NCBI RefSeq assembly: GCF_013179735.1
Contig: NZ_JABMEG010000001.1
Span: 2,170,001-2,234,000 of the forward strand
Source of the DNA: Permianibacter fluminis
GTDB lineage: Bacteria > Pseudomonadota > Gammaproteobacteria > Enterobacterales > Permianibacteraceae
Reading direction: 5' to 3'
Length of the DNA stretch: 64,000 bases
Shown: positions 44,060 through 53,602 of the stretch, one piece after another
Layout of the letters: the number at the start of each line of letters is the position of its first letter
Position numbering within the stretch: the first letter of the stretch is position 1
Notes under the pieces: generated by a model
Told to the model about the DNA's origin: nothing
The model's input: only the letters and a program-made list of their open reading frames with translations
Database searches by the model: none
Made by a program: the position numbers and the translations under genes

Positions 44060-46453
44060 ATGAAGCGTCTGTTGCGACCGTTCCTGCTGTCTTCCCTGTT
44101 GATTCTGGTCCTGGCCGGCGCGGCCCTGCTTTGGGCGTATTGGCAGCTCGACGCCAGTCTGCCCTTGCTCGATGGCCGCTTGCCGGTCAAGGGCTTGCAG
44201 GCCGAAGTCAGCATCAGCCGCGACGCGCTTGGCACGGCAACACTGCGTGGTCGCGATCGGGTCGATGTCGCCCGGGCACTGGGCTTTGTTCATGCTCAGG
44301 AGCGCTTCTTCCAGATGGATTTGCTGCGTCGGCGCGCGGCGGGCGAATTGTCGGCGCTGGTCGGCAAAGCGGCGTTGGATGTCGATAAATCGGTGCGCCG
44401 GCATCGCTTGCGCTGGCGCGCCGAACAGATTGTCGCCAGCTTGCCGCCGGATCAGTTGCCGATTCTCAATGCCTATGTTGATGGCGTGAATGCCGGCCTC
44501 GACACGTTGGCCGAAAAGCCGTTTGAGTATTTCCTGCTGGCCAGCACGCCGCAGCGTTGGCAAGCCGCCGACACCATTCTCGCCGCTTACGCCATGTACC
44601 TGACGCTGCAAGCCTCCGATGGCGAGGTGGAGCTGACGCGTTTGCAGGCAAAGCAACATTTGCCGGCCGCGCTGTATAACTTTTTGCGGGCGCCGGGCAG
44701 TGACTGGGATGCGCCACTTTTTGGCGAGGCGCTGCAAGCCTCGCCACTGCCGGACGCGGCCTCGTTGGCCAATTGGCAAGCCAGACTGGATACGCCGATC
44801 TGGGATGCGCAGCGTCCCGATGCGGTGTTTCCGGGCAGCAATAATTGGGCGGTGGCCGGCCAGCTGACCCACAACGGCGCTGCGATGCTGGAAAATGACA
44901 TGCATCTGGGTTTGCAGGTGCCGAATATCTGGTTCCGTACCCGTCTGCAATACGGCAGCGCAGAGGGCGAGCGTGATGTGGTCGGCGTCAGCCTGCCCGG
45001 CACCCCGATGATGATCGTCGGCAGCAATGGCCAAGTTGCCTGGGGCTTCACCAATAGCTACGGCGATTACAGCGACGTGATCAGTCTGGAGCAACCAGAC
45101 CCGGCGCATTACCAAACGCCCGAGGGTTTGCACGAGCTGGCAATCGTCAAAGAAACGATCGCTGTCAAAGGCGAGCAGCCGGTTGCGCTGACCATTGAAG
45201 AGACGATGTGGGGCCCTGTGATTCATACCGACGCAGATGGCAAGCGCTACGCGTTCCGCTGGGTTGCACATGACACGACACAAGCGGTCAACTTTGGTCT
45301 GCTCGAAATCGAGCGCAGTCAGAATGTGTTGCAGGCGTTGCAATTGGCGAAGCAGGCGCGCGTGCCATCGCAGAATTTTGTCGCAGCGGATCGCGATGGC
45401 AACATCGGCTGGACCATCATCGGCGCCATTCCGCGCCGGATCGGTTTTTCCGGCACAGAACCGGTGTCCTGGGCCAGCGGCGGCTATCGCTGGGACGGCT
45501 ACCGCGAGCCCGATGAATATCCGGAAGTGTTGAACCCGCTGGATGGCCGGATCTGGACTGCCAATGCCCGCGTGGTCAGCGGCGATGCCCTGAACGTGCT
45601 GGGCGATGGTGGTTATGATTTTGGTGCGCGCGCCAAACAGATTCGCGATGACTTGCGATCGCGGCAGCAATTCTCCGAAACCGATCTGCTCGACGTGGCG
45701 TTGGATGATCGGGCGCCAGTGCTCGATCGCTGGCAGCAACACCTGCTGACCGTGCTTGATGACGCGGCAGTGCAGGGCCATCCGCTACGGGCCGAGGCCC
45801 GCGAGCAAATTGCCAAGTGGCGGGGCAGGGCAACGGCAGACAGTGTGGATTACCGGTTGGTGCGGGGGTTCCGTTATCTGCTGCGCGATGCGCTCTATCG
45901 AGCCTGGTTGCATGAGCTTTACGCGATCAACCCCGAGCTCAAACCCTCGGCATTGTCCAATCATTGGGAAGGGTTGGTCTGGCAGGTGTTGCAACAACAA
46001 CCGCCGCAATTTTTGCCGCAGGGCTACGCCAATTGGCACGACTTCGAGCTGGCCGTTGTGGATGCCTTGCTTGGTGGCCTGACCGCAAACGGCCATGCGC
46101 TGACCGAGCGCGATTGGGGCGACAAGAATACCGCCGCGATTCGCCATCCGTTGAGCCGGTTTGTCCCCTTGGTTGGCCGCTATCTGGATGCTCCGGCTGA
46201 GCCGTTGCCGGGTGATGCCAATATGCCGCGTGTGCAAGCGCCAGCGTTTGGATCATCCGAGCGAATGATCGTGTCGCCGGGCCATGAGGCCAATGGCCTG
46301 TTCCACATGCCCGGTGGCCAGAGCGGTCACCCGCTGTCGCCGTTTTATCTGTCAGGTCATGAGGCCTGGGTAAAAGGCCAGCCAACACCGTTGTTGCCGG
46401 GCGAGCCCGTGCACACCCTGGTGCTGCAGCCGGAAATCGGAATGCGGCCGTGA
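44060..46453 (+). CDS. Penicillin acylase family amidohydrolase (Ntn hydrolase)
   Basis: This 797-residue protein has an N-terminal hydrophobic signal or anchor (residues 7-30). The alpha part of penicillin acylase-like proteins follows (RDALGTATLRGRDRVDVARALGFVHAQERFFQMDLLRRRAAGELS). A PGSNNWAVAG motif places the predicted N-terminal nucleophile at Ser260 after autoproteolysis. The beta part has NDMHLGLQVPNIWF and PGTPMMIVGSNGQVAWGFTN. Family members hydrolyse acyl amides such as penicillin G, acyl-homoserine lactones or lipopeptides in the periplasm. The acyl specificity cannot be told. purT follows 40 bases later with its own leader. Confidence 0.9.
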   Translation: MKRLLRPFLLSSLLILVLAGAALLWAYWQLDASLPLLDGRLPVKGLQAEVSISRDALGTATLRGRDRVDVARALGFVHAQERFFQMDLLRRRAAGELSALVGKAALDVDKSVRRHRLRWRAEQIVASLPPDQLPILNAYVDGVNAGLDTLAEKPFEYFLLASTPQRWQAADTILAAYAMYLTLQASDGEVELTRLQAKQHLPAALYNFLRAPGSDWDAPLFGEALQASPLPDAASLANWQARLDTPIWDAQRPDAVFPGSNNWAVAGQLTHNGAAMLENDMHLGLQVPNIWFRTRLQYGSAEGERDVVGVSLPGTPMMIVGSNGQVAWGFTNSYGDYSDVISLEQPDPAHYQTPEGLHELAIVKETIAVKGEQPVALTIEETMWGPVIHTDADGKRYAFRWVAHDTTQAVNFGLLEIERSQNVLQALQLAKQARVPSQNFVAADRDGNIGWTIIGAIPRRIGFSGTEPVSWASGGYRWDGYREPDEYPEVLNPLDGRIWTANARVVSGDALNVLGDGGYDFGARAKQIRDDLRSRQQFSETDLLDVALDDRAPVLDRWQQHLLTVLDDAAVQGHPLRAEAREQIAKWRGRATADSVDYRLVRGFRYLLRDALYRAWLHELYAINPELKPSALSNHWEGLVWQVLQQQPPQFLPQGYANWHDFELAVVDALLGGLTANGHALTERDWGDKNTAAIRHPLSRFVPLVGRYLDAPAEPLPGDANMPRVQAPAFGSSERMIVSPGHEANGLFHMPGGQSGHPLSPFYLSGHEAWVKGQPTPLLPGEPVHTLVLQPEIGMRP

Positions 46454-46493
46454 TGGCTTTCAGTAGCAATTTTTTTGCAGAGAGTGAGCGCAA

Positions 46494-47717
46494 ATGATGT
46501 CGATAGCAATTGGAACTCCCCTGACCGCAACGGCGCGCCGGGTGCTGATGTTGGGCGGTGGTGAGCTTGGCAAGGAAGTCGTGATCGAATTGCAACGGTT
46601 CGGCTGCGAAGTGATTGTGGTCGACCGCTATGCCAATGCGCCGGGCATGCAGGTTGCCCATCGCCATCATGTGATCAACATGCTCGATGGTGCTGCGCTG
46701 CGCGCTGTCATCGAGCAGGAAAAACCGCACCTGATCGTGCCGGAAATCGAAGCCATTGCGACCGATACCCTGGTTGAGCTGGAGCGTGAAGGCTATACCG
46801 TGGTGCCGACCGCGCGCGCGGCCAAGTTGACCATGAACCGCGAAGGCATTCGTCGCTTGGCGGCCGAAGAATTGCAGTTGACAACGTCGCCCTATCGCTT
46901 CGCTGATGATCTCGACAATTTTCGCGCCGCCATCGCTGCGATTGGTATGCCTTGCGTGGTCAAGCCGATCATGAGCAGTTCCGGCAAAGGCCAGAGCGTG
47001 GTGCGCAGCAGTGCCGATATCGACAACGCCTGGCATTATGCTCAGGAAGGTGGTCGTGCTGGCAAAGGCCGGGTCATCGTCGAAGGCTTTGTCGATTTCG
47101 ATTATGAAATCACGCTGCTGACGGTGCGCACGCGTCAAGGCACGCAATTCTGCGCGCCGATTGGTCACGTCCAGATTGATGGCGACTACCGCGAATCCTG
47201 GCAACCGCAACCGATGCATCCGGTGGCGCTGGCGCACAGCGAGCATATCGCCCGCACCGTCACCGATGCCTTGGGCGGTTATGGTTTGTTTGGGGTTGAA
47301 CTGTTCATCAAAGGCGAGCAGGCGATTTTCAGCGAAGTCAGTCCGCGTCCGCATGACACCGGTTTGGTGACACTCATTTCGCAAGATTTGTCCGAATTTG
47401 CCTTGCATGCGCGCGCCATTCTCGGTTTGCCGATTCCGCTGATTCGCCAGCTGGGTCCGTCAGCATCCTGTGCGCTGCTGCTGGAAGGCGACAGTGAATC
47501 GGTCTGCTTTACTGGCGTCGATGCCGCGCTGGCCGAGCCCGATACCCAGCTGCGCTTGTTCGGCAAGCCAGCCGTGCATGGCAAGCGCCGGATGGGGGTG
47601 GGACTGGCGCGCGGCGAGAGCCTGCAGCAGGCCCGCGACAAGGCGGTGGCCGCCGCGACCGCGGTTCAGATTGAGGGCACGGCCGTTCGTAACGTCTCGT
47701 TACCGAGCAAACGCTAG
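46494..47717 (+). CDS. purT: Formate-dependent phosphoribosylglycinamide formyltransferase PurT
   Basis: This 407-residue cytoplasmic enzyme uses ATP and formate to convert GAR to FGAR in purine synthesis. The family is recognised by [54 protein letters not shown] and the ATP-grasp segments [14 protein letters not shown] and [14 protein letters not shown]. The length is normal for PurT. The start codons ATG-ATG at 46,494 and 46,497 follow an AGAGAGTGAG leader; either may be used. The link with the upstream acylase gene is probably only positional. Confidence 0.96.
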   Translation: MMSIAIGTPLTATARRVLMLGGGELGKEVVIELQRFGCEVIVVDRYANAPGMQVAHRHHVINMLDGAALRAVIEQEKPHLIVPEIEAIATDTLVELEREGYTVVPTARAAKLTMNREGIRRLAAEELQLTTSPYRFADDLDNFRAAIAAIGMPCVVKPIMSSSGKGQSVVRSSADIDNAWHYAQEGGRAGKGRVIVEGFVDFDYEITLLTVRTRQGTQFCAPIGHVQIDGDYRESWQPQPMHPVALAHSEHIARTVTDALGGYGLFGVELFIKGEQAIFSEVSPRPHDTGLVTLISQDLSEFALHARAILGLPIPLIRQLGPSASCALLLEGDSESVCFTGVDAALAEPDTQLRLFGKPAVHGKRRMGVGLARGESLQQARDKAVAAATAVQIEGTAVRNVSLPSKR

Positions 47718-47908
47718 ATCGCGGCTGCGTCAATGCTATGGTGCCGCCACTATGCGCACGAGCACGGGCGGCAAACTGGTTGAAAAACAGCCAATTGCAG
47801 CCCTGTCTTCCGCCATCTTGTGCGATGGATTCAGTTTTCGTTCAGTCCTTTGCGGCACAATGCCCGCCGCTTGGCCTCCCATTGGGGGTGACGTTTATGG
47901 AGATAATC

Positions 47909-48463
47909 ATGAAGAAGATTTTCCTTGCTACCGCCATTCTGGCTGCCAGCTCCGCCACGTTTGCGGCTGGCCCGAACTACAACTACCTGCAAGGTCAATG
48001 GCAAGAGTCCGAGCTGGACGGCAGCAATGCCGAGCTGGATGGCTTCGGTCTGGCCGCGAGCATTGATCTGAACAAGGAATTCTTCGCTTTCGGTCAATAC
48101 GCCAGTATCGATGACCGTGGTGTCGATGCCGACCGCTTCGCCGTGGGCGCGGCTTACAAGATGCCAATCGGCACTTACACCGATCTGAATTTCGGTGGCG
48201 GTATCGTCAGCTACGATTTCAAGAATTTTTCGCTGGATGGTGATGACAGCGACGAAGGCATCATGCTGACTGCCGGCATTCGTTCGTTGCTGAACAAGGA
48301 GGTTGAGCTGGGTGCCGGTGTGACCTATGAAGACGCGTTTGATTTCGACATGCTGTTCAATGTCTACGGTGCCTATCACTTCAACAGCCAGATCTCGGCT
48401 GGTGTCTCACTGACCACCGGCGATGTCGACACGACCGCTTTGTACGTCCGCGTCGCGTTCTGA
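47909..48463 (+). CDS. Small outer-membrane beta-barrel protein
   Basis: This 184-residue protein has a clear signal peptide (MKKIFLATAILAASSATFAA). The mature part is about 165 residues of alternating strands, with DGFGLAASIDLNKEFFAFGQYA and LYVRVAF at the end, typical of an eight-strand outer-membrane barrel. I do not recognise a named family. ATG 47909 has GGAG six bases upstream; longer in-frame extensions lack a signal. It is transcribed alone, with a strong bidirectional terminator behind it. Role unknown. Confidence 0.78.
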   Translation: MKKIFLATAILAASSATFAAGPNYNYLQGQWQESELDGSNAELDGFGLAASIDLNKEFFAFGQYASIDDRGVDADRFAVGAAYKMPIGTYTDLNFGGGIVSYDFKNFSLDGDDSDEGIMLTAGIRSLLNKEVELGAGVTYEDAFDFDMLFNVYGAYHFNSQISAGVSLTTGDVDTTALYVRVAF

Positions 48464-48498
48464 TCGGCAGCAGCTGATCCGGCCATGCCGGGGCAGAA

Positions 48499-48528
48499 AA
48501 AAAGGCCAGCGAAAACGCTGGCCTTTTT
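48499..48528. terminator. Bidirectional terminator between convergent genes
   Basis: AAAAAGGCCAGCG and CGCTGGCCTTTTT form a perfect stem with loop AAAA. It serves both the barrel gene (+) and the lipoprotein gene (-). Confidence 0.93.
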
Positions 48529-48554
48529 CATGGCGGGTTATTTTACCCGGCCAC

Positions 48555-49085
48555 TTACTGCAGCCAGCCCATCTGCTTGTTGAAGTTCAGCGCGTCATAG
48601 TAGTCGCCTTGATAGGCAATTTTGTCGCCTTGCAGGCGAATGAAGCTGACGCCGTTGAAGCTGAAACTCTTGCCGGTGGCGGGCGTGTCCGGACCCCAGG
48701 CGCCGGTATTGGTGCCGGAGAATGTCCACTCAAAGGCAATGCCGTCCGCGCTGACAATCGGCGCGCCATTACGCACCCAATGACAATCCGGCACTGCGGT
48801 CATGAACACCTTGATGACGTTGTCGCGAGCGGCATCACGACCTTGCTGTGGTGTACCGACCGAGGCATCCAGATAGGTCACGTTGTCAGCGAAATGGCTG
48901 GCAGCTGCGTCGGCATTGTGGCTATTCCACGCCGCCATATAGTCGTCAATCACTTTGACCGGATCCACCGCCGGCGCTTTGGCTGCTTCCGCCACCGGCG
49001 CCGTTTCGGCCGGAGGTGTTGACTGACCGCAAGCGGCCAACACCAGACTGGCCGCCATGACGAAACCCATGACCTGTTTTTTCAT
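48555..49085 (-). CDS. NTF2/SnoaL-like lipoprotein
   Basis: This 176-residue protein has a lipobox (LVLAAC) and an Ala/Pro-rich linker. An NTF2-like cone-fold domain of about 130 residues follows: VDPVKVIDDYMAAWNSHNADAAASHFADNVTYLDAS, then GRDAARDNVIKVFMTAVPDCHW and FEWTFSGTNTG. This is the SnoaL-like/ester-cyclase-like group found in many secreted proteins of unknown activity. It should sit in the periplasm on a membrane. It lies 83 bases upstream of, and convergent with, nothing functional that would reveal its role; the polyamine operon ends just to its right and is transcribed in the same direction. Confidence 0.8.
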   Translation of the reverse strand: MKKQVMGFVMAASLVLAACGQSTPPAETAPVAEAAKAPAVDPVKVIDDYMAAWNSHNADAAASHFADNVTYLDASVGTPQQGRDAARDNVIKVFMTAVPDCHWVRNGAPIVSADGIAFEWTFSGTNTGAWGPDTPATGKSFSFNGVSFIRLQGDKIAYQGDYYDALNFNKQMGWLQ

Positions 49086-49168
49086 GATGCTGTTGCCTCC
49101 GTTGCTGCGCTACCGTTTTTATTAATCACCAAACCGCGATCTGCCCGGCACTCATTTTCAACTCACCA

Positions 49169-50605
49169 TCAATGCTTGATCATCACATGACGAACGGCGG
49201 TGTAATCCTCAAGTCCGTACATCGACATGTCCTTGCCGTAACCGGATTGCTTCAAGCCACCATGTGGCATTTCACTGACCAGCATGAAATGGGTGTTGAC
49301 CCAGGTGCAGCCGTATTGCAACTCGGCCGACACTTTCATGGCGCGGCCGACGTTGCCAGTCCACACTGACGAGGCGAGTCCGTAGTCGCTGTCATTGGCC
49401 CAGCCGATCGCTTGTTCGGTGTCGTCAAAACGGGTGACTGAAACCACCGGACCGAACACTTCCTTGCGGACGATCTCATCCGTTTGCCTGGCGCCGGCAA
49501 CAACCGTTGGCTGAAAGAAGAAACCACTGCCGCTGCCAACTTTGCCGCCGGTGGCAATCTCGATGTGTTTTTGGCTGGATGCGCGCTCAATAAAACCCGC
49601 GACTCGATCACGCTGTGCTGCGGAGACCAGCGGGCCGAGCTCGACACCGGCTTGCTCCTGGCTGCCCATCTGTATCGTTGCCACGGCGCTGCTCAGGTCG
49701 GCAACCAGTTTGTCGTAGATCTTGCTGTGGGCATAAATGCGACAGGCGGCAGTGCAATCCTGGCCGGCGTTGTAGAAACCGAAGGTGCGAATACCGGCGA
49801 CCACTTCGTCAAGATTGGCGTCGTCGAACACAATCACCGGCGCTTTGCCGCCCAGCTCCAGATGTGTGCGTTTCAAGGTGCGCGCTGCCACTTCCAGCAT
49901 TTTCTGGCCGGTGGCAATGGAACCGGTCAGTGAAATCATCCGCACCGGGTTGGATTCCACCAGCGGCGCGCCAACGCTATGACCCCGACCGTGAACCACA
50001 TTCAAGACGCCGGCCGGTAGCAGGTCGGCAATCAGTTCGGCAAATCGCAGAGTGGTCAGCGGCGTGATTTCTGATGGTTTGATCACGACCGTGTTGCCGG
50101 CCGCAAGCGCCGGTCCGAGCTTCCACGCGGCCATCATCAGCGGATAATTCCACGGCGCAATCGAGGCAATGACGCCGAGCGGATCGCGCCGAATCATGCT
50201 GGTGTGACCCGGCAGAAACTCATTGGCGGCGGAGCCGTGCAGGCAGCGGGTAGCACCGGCAAAAAAACGGAACACATCGGCAATGGCCGGAATTTCGTCA
50301 TTGCGTGCCGCCGGATACGGTTTGCCGCAGTTCAGCGATTCCAGTTTGGCCAGTTCATCACCGTGCTGCTCGACGCGGTCGGCAATTGCCAGCAGTACTG
50401 TCGCCCGATCTTTCGGCGTTGTCCGTGACCAGCCCGGAAACGCCGCTGAGGCCGCGTTCACTGCCTGTTGAATTTGCTCGGTGCCGGCTTCGGCGATTTT
50501 GACCAGCACGTCACCCGTGGCGGGATTCAGTACCGCGAGTGCTTCACCGGTGCCTGCTTGCAGCTGACCGTTGATCAGCATTTTGGTTTGCATTTGCGCG
50601 CTCAT
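49169..50605 (-). CDS. patD: Gamma-aminobutyraldehyde dehydrogenase PatD (YdcW-like)
   Basis: This 478-residue cytoplasmic enzyme oxidises 4-aminobutyraldehyde, formed from putrescine, to GABA with NAD. The ALDH signature [11 protein letters not shown] with the general-base Glu lies near residue 250, and the catalytic Cys284 is in [11 protein letters not shown]. ALDHs are widespread, but the position right after a ydcSTUV-like transporter set matches the Escherichia ydcSTUVW/patD order and decides the call. ATG 50605 is fixed by GAGGAG seven bases upstream. The gap to the preceding permease gene is 71 bases, so it is probably the last gene of that operon. A betaine-aldehyde dehydrogenase role is the alternative. 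Confidence 0.88.
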   Translation of the reverse strand: MSAQMQTKMLINGQLQAGTGEALAVLNPATGDVLVKIAEAGTEQIQQAVNAASAAFPGWSRTTPKDRATVLLAIADRVEQHGDELAKLESLNCGKPYPAARNDEIPAIADVFRFFAGATRCLHGSAANEFLPGHTSMIRRDPLGVIASIAPWNYPLMMAAWKLGPALAAGNTVVIKPSEITPLTTLRFAELIADLLPAGVLNVVHGRGHSVGAPLVESNPVRMISLTGSIATGQKMLEVAARTLKRTHLELGGKAPVIVFDDANLDEVVAGIRTFGFYNAGQDCTAACRIYAHSKIYDKLVADLSSAVATIQMGSQEQAGVELGPLVSAAQRDRVAGFIERASSQKHIEIATGGKVGSGSGFFFQPTVVAGARQTDEIVRKEVFGPVVSVTRFDDTEQAIGWANDSDYGLASSVWTGNVGRAMKVSAELQYGCTWVNTHFMLVSEMPHGGLKQSGYGKDMSMYGLEDYTAVRHVMIKH

Positions 50606-50676
50606 GAGGTTCTCCTCGATTGTTCTGTTGTAGCAAGTTTTCTGTTGTAACAAGTGGAATGGCGATGAAAGTCGGT

Positions 50677-51504
50677 CTATTTCCCGCTACCGGCAACCGC
50701 ATCGGTGTCACGGGTCAGCCGGTAGGCAAGCAGAATCGGAATAAACGTTAGCAGCATGACAAATACCGCCACCACATTGGTCACCGGCCGATTGCGCGGT
50801 CGCACCAGCTCATTGAGCATCCAGATCGGCAAGGTTTGTTCGTGGCCGGCGGTAAATGTGGTGACGATCACTTCATCGAACGACAAGGCAAACGCCAGCA
50901 TGCCGCCCGCCAGCAAGGCAGTGGCGATCTGCGGCAGCAACACATAGCGGAAGGTCTGAAAGCCGTCAGCGCCCAGATCCATCGAGGCTTCCAATAGCGC
51001 CGGTGAACTGCGGCGCAGGCGCGCCACCACATTGTTGTACACCACGACCACGCAAAAGGTGGCGTGACCAATCACGATGGTCCAGAAGCTGAACGGAATA
51101 TCGGTTACCGCGATGGCCGAGCGCAGCGCGATGCCGGTCACCACGCCGGGCAGCGCGATGGGCAGGATCAGCAGCAGCGTGATGGTTTCCTTGCCAAAAA
51201 AACGGCTGCGTGCCATCGCCGCGGCGGCGAGGCTGCCGAGCACAATCGCCATGAACGTGGCGATGGCGGCCACTTTCACCGACAGCAGCAGTGCGGCCCA
51301 GACATCCGGCCGCTGCGCGGCAACGCTGAACCAATCCAGCGTGTAGCCGGGCAACGGAAACCGGTAGCTCTTGTCGTCAGTGGAAAAGGCATACAGCACG
51401 ATCAACGCCAGCGGCAGATGCAGAAACAGCAAGCCACCAGCGGCGGTGATCTTCAGCAGCCACGGTGCTTTTTTTCGGTTGAGGGCAGCGGATTTAGAGC
51501 GCAT
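50677..51504 (-). CDS. ydcV: Polyamine ABC transporter permease YdcV
   Basis: This 275-residue inner-membrane protein has six helices in the PotC-like layout. The cytoplasmic EAA loop is [24 protein letters not shown] at about residues 175-198. It forms the translocation channel with YdcU. ATG 51504 overlaps the ydcU stop by 11 bases and has GGGAG seven bases upstream, which supports it over longer forms. Fourth gene of the operon. Confidence 0.9.
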   Translation of the reverse strand: MRSKSAALNRKKAPWLLKITAAGGLLFLHLPLALIVLYAFSTDDKSYRFPLPGYTLDWFSVAAQRPDVWAALLLSVKVAAIATFMAIVLGSLAAAAMARSRFFGKETITLLLILPIALPGVVTGIALRSAIAVTDIPFSFWTIVIGHATFCVVVVYNNVVARLRRSSPALLEASMDLGADGFQTFRYVLLPQIATALLAGGMLAFALSFDEVIVTTFTAGHEQTLPIWMLNELVRPRNRPVTNVVAVFVMLLTFIPILLAYRLTRDTDAVAGSGK

Positions 51505-52444
51505 CGAAAGCTCCCATTCGCTTGGCGATAACCAAGTACACGGCAATGATCACGACCGGCAATACCGAGAACGCCGCGGCGAGCGGAATGTTGCCGCTGG
51601 CTCCTTGCAGCACATAGACCGCCTGACCAATAAAAAAGGCTGATGTACCGACCAGATACGGCACCACGTAATCACCGAGCGTCAGCGAGAACGTGAAAAT
51701 GGAGCCAGCAATCACGCCCGGCAGTGCCAGCGGCAGCAGCACCGTGCGGAAAGTTTGCGCTGGTGTTGCACCGAGATCGGCACTGGCATGCAGCAGCGAT
51801 TCCGGCACCCGCTCCAGTGCGGCCTGAATCGGCAGAATCATGTACGGCAACCAGAGGTAGCTGAACACCAGAAACATGCCGAAGTAGGACGTGGAAAGCG
51901 TCTGGCCACCAATGCCGGGTGTGGCCAGCAGCGCTTGCAACAAACCATCCAGACCCAGTTGCTGCGCCGTCCAGGCGATCACGCCTTCCTTTGCCAGAAT
52001 GATTTTCCAGGCATAAACCCGGACCAGATAATTGGCCCACAGCGGCAACATGATGGCGAGGTAGAAGAAGGCTTTCACTTTGCCGCTGGCATAGCGCGCC
52101 ATGTAATAAGCGATCGGAAACGCCATCAGCGCGCAGGCAATGGTCACGGCCAAGGCCATGCTTGCCGTGCGCAGTACGATATCGAGATTGGCCGGCGAGC
52201 TGAGCAGATCGCGCCAGGTTGACAGCGTGAACTGCGGGACAACCTGACCGCTGAAATCATCGAGCGCGTAAAAGCTCTGCATCAGCAGCGCGAACAGTGA
52301 ACCGAGATAGACGATGCCGAACCAGAGCAGCGGCGGCAACAGCAACAGCAATAAATACAGATTGCGGCGGCGATACAGCGCGGTTGACAGCGCTTGCCGC
52401 AGTCTGGCCCAAGCCGACGGGGCCGGTAACACGAGCGTGCTCAT
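51494..52444 (-). CDS. ydcU: Polyamine ABC transporter permease YdcU
   Basis: This 316-residue inner-membrane protein belongs to the PotB/YdcU type. It has an N-terminal extension with basic residues, six helices, and the EAA loop [29 protein letters not shown] near residue 215. The ATG overlaps the ydcT stop by four bases, so translation is coupled. It pairs with YdcV to form the membrane channel for putrescine or a related polyamine. Confidence 0.9.
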   Translation of the reverse strand: MSTLVLPAPSAWARLRQALSTALYRRRNLYLLLLLLPPLLWFGIVYLGSLFALLMQSFYALDDFSGQVVPQFTLSTWRDLLSSPANLDIVLRTASMALAVTIACALMAFPIAYYMARYASGKVKAFFYLAIMLPLWANYLVRVYAWKIILAKEGVIAWTAQQLGLDGLLQALLATPGIGGQTLSTSYFGMFLVFSYLWLPYMILPIQAALERVPESLLHASADLGATPAQTFRTVLLPLALPGVIAGSIFTFSLTLGDYVVPYLVGTSAFFIGQAVYVLQGASGNIPLAAAFSVLPVVIIAVYLVIAKRMGAFDAL

Positions 52445-53502
52445 GTGCTGGCCTTCCCCGTGCTGTCTTTTTCTTTATGGGTCGCCCCAGTATTCGCGGT
52501 GACGCCAGCATCCAGCGCATGCAGGGCCGAGAACGGCACGCTCAGCGCGACTTTGGCTCCCACCGCGAATTGGGCATCCTCGTTGGCGCCGACCACGACA
52601 ACGAGTTCATGCTGTTGTACCCGCACCGTGTAGCGACTGCTGGCGCCGTGAAATTGTCGGTCGATGATGTCGCCTTGCCAGCGCAAATCGTCGCTGCTGC
52701 CTTCGCCGATTCGGATGCGCTCCGGTCGCAGCGCAAAATGGCCAGCGCGGCCGAGCAACTGCTCGGCCATCGCGCCGTGCAGGACATTCGCCGTGCCGAC
52801 AAATTGGGCAACGAATGGCGTGCCCGGTTCGGCGTACAGCTGTTGCGGCGGTGCCAGCTGTTCGATCCGGCCCTGGTTGAATACCGCCACCCGATCCGAC
52901 ATGCCGAGAGCTTCTTGCTGATCATGGGTGACGTAAACAAAGGTGATGCCGAGTTTTCGTTGCAGGGCTTTCAGCTCGCCTTGCATCTGTTCGCGCAATT
53001 TCAGATCAAGCGCGCCGAGCGGCTCATCGAGCAGCAGCACTTGTGGCTCGTTGATCAGCGCGCGGGCGAGCGCGATGCGCTGGCGTTGACCGCCGGACAG
53101 TTGGCCCGGTTTGCGGCTGGCAACGTGTTCGAGCTGCACGGTTTTCAGCATGGCCTGCGCGCGCTGCTCGCGCTCGCGCCGATTGACGCCCTTGACCATC
53201 AGACCGTAAGCGACGTTGTCGAGGATCGACAGATGCGGAAACAGCGCGTAATCCTGAAACACGGTATTGACGTTTCGCTGATACGGCGGCACGCCGGAGA
53301 CATCTTTGCCGGCAATGACGATCTGGCCACTGTCAGGCAATTCGAAACCCGCCACCAGGCGCAGGCAGGTGGTCTTGCCGGAACCAGAAGGACCCAGCAT
53401 GGAAAAGAATTCGCCTTCGCGAACGGCAAAGGACACGTTGTCCACAGCGCGGACATCGCCAAATTGGCGAACAACGCCATGAAACTCAATCGCGGTCGTC
53501 AT
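52441..53502 (-). CDS. ydcT: Polyamine ABC transporter ATPase YdcT
   Basis: This 353-residue protein has Walker A GPSGSGKTT at about residues 37-45, signature LSGGQRQRIALARAL, Walker B VLLLDEPLGALD and H-loop YVTHDQQEAL, followed by a TOBE-type C-terminal domain as in PotA/YdcT. It energises import. The ribosome binding site is weak, and a strong hairpin with a T run lies between this gene and ydcS. The rest of the transporter may therefore be made in smaller amounts than the binding protein. Confidence 0.92.
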   Translation of the reverse strand: MTTAIEFHGVVRQFGDVRAVDNVSFAVREGEFFSMLGPSGSGKTTCLRLVAGFELPDSGQIVIAGKDVSGVPPYQRNVNTVFQDYALFPHLSILDNVAYGLMVKGVNRREREQRAQAMLKTVQLEHVASRKPGQLSGGQRQRIALARALINEPQVLLLDEPLGALDLKLREQMQGELKALQRKLGITFVYVTHDQQEALGMSDRVAVFNQGRIEQLAPPQQLYAEPGTPFVAQFVGTANVLHGAMAEQLLGRAGHFALRPERIRIGEGSSDDLRWQGDIIDRQFHGASSRYTVRVQQHELVVVVGANEDAQFAVGAKVALSVPFSALHALDAGVTANTGATHKEKDSTGKAST

Positions 53503-53540
53503 AAGTCATTTTTCTTTGTGTGTGTGCAGGTGAATAGGCG

Positions 53541-53583
53541 TGAAAAAACGCCCTCGCGCTATCGAGGCATAGCGCGAGGGCGT
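53541..53583 (-). terminator. Intercistronic attenuator hairpin between ydcS and ydcT
   Basis: A 15-bp perfect stem (53,548-53,562 with 53,569-53,583, loop CGAGGC) lies 20 bases after the ydcS stop. On the transcribed strand it is followed by six T residues, so it looks like a partial Rho-independent terminator inside the operon. Confidence 0.85.
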
Positions 53584-53602
53584 AACAGCGTTCAGGCGCG
53601 GG

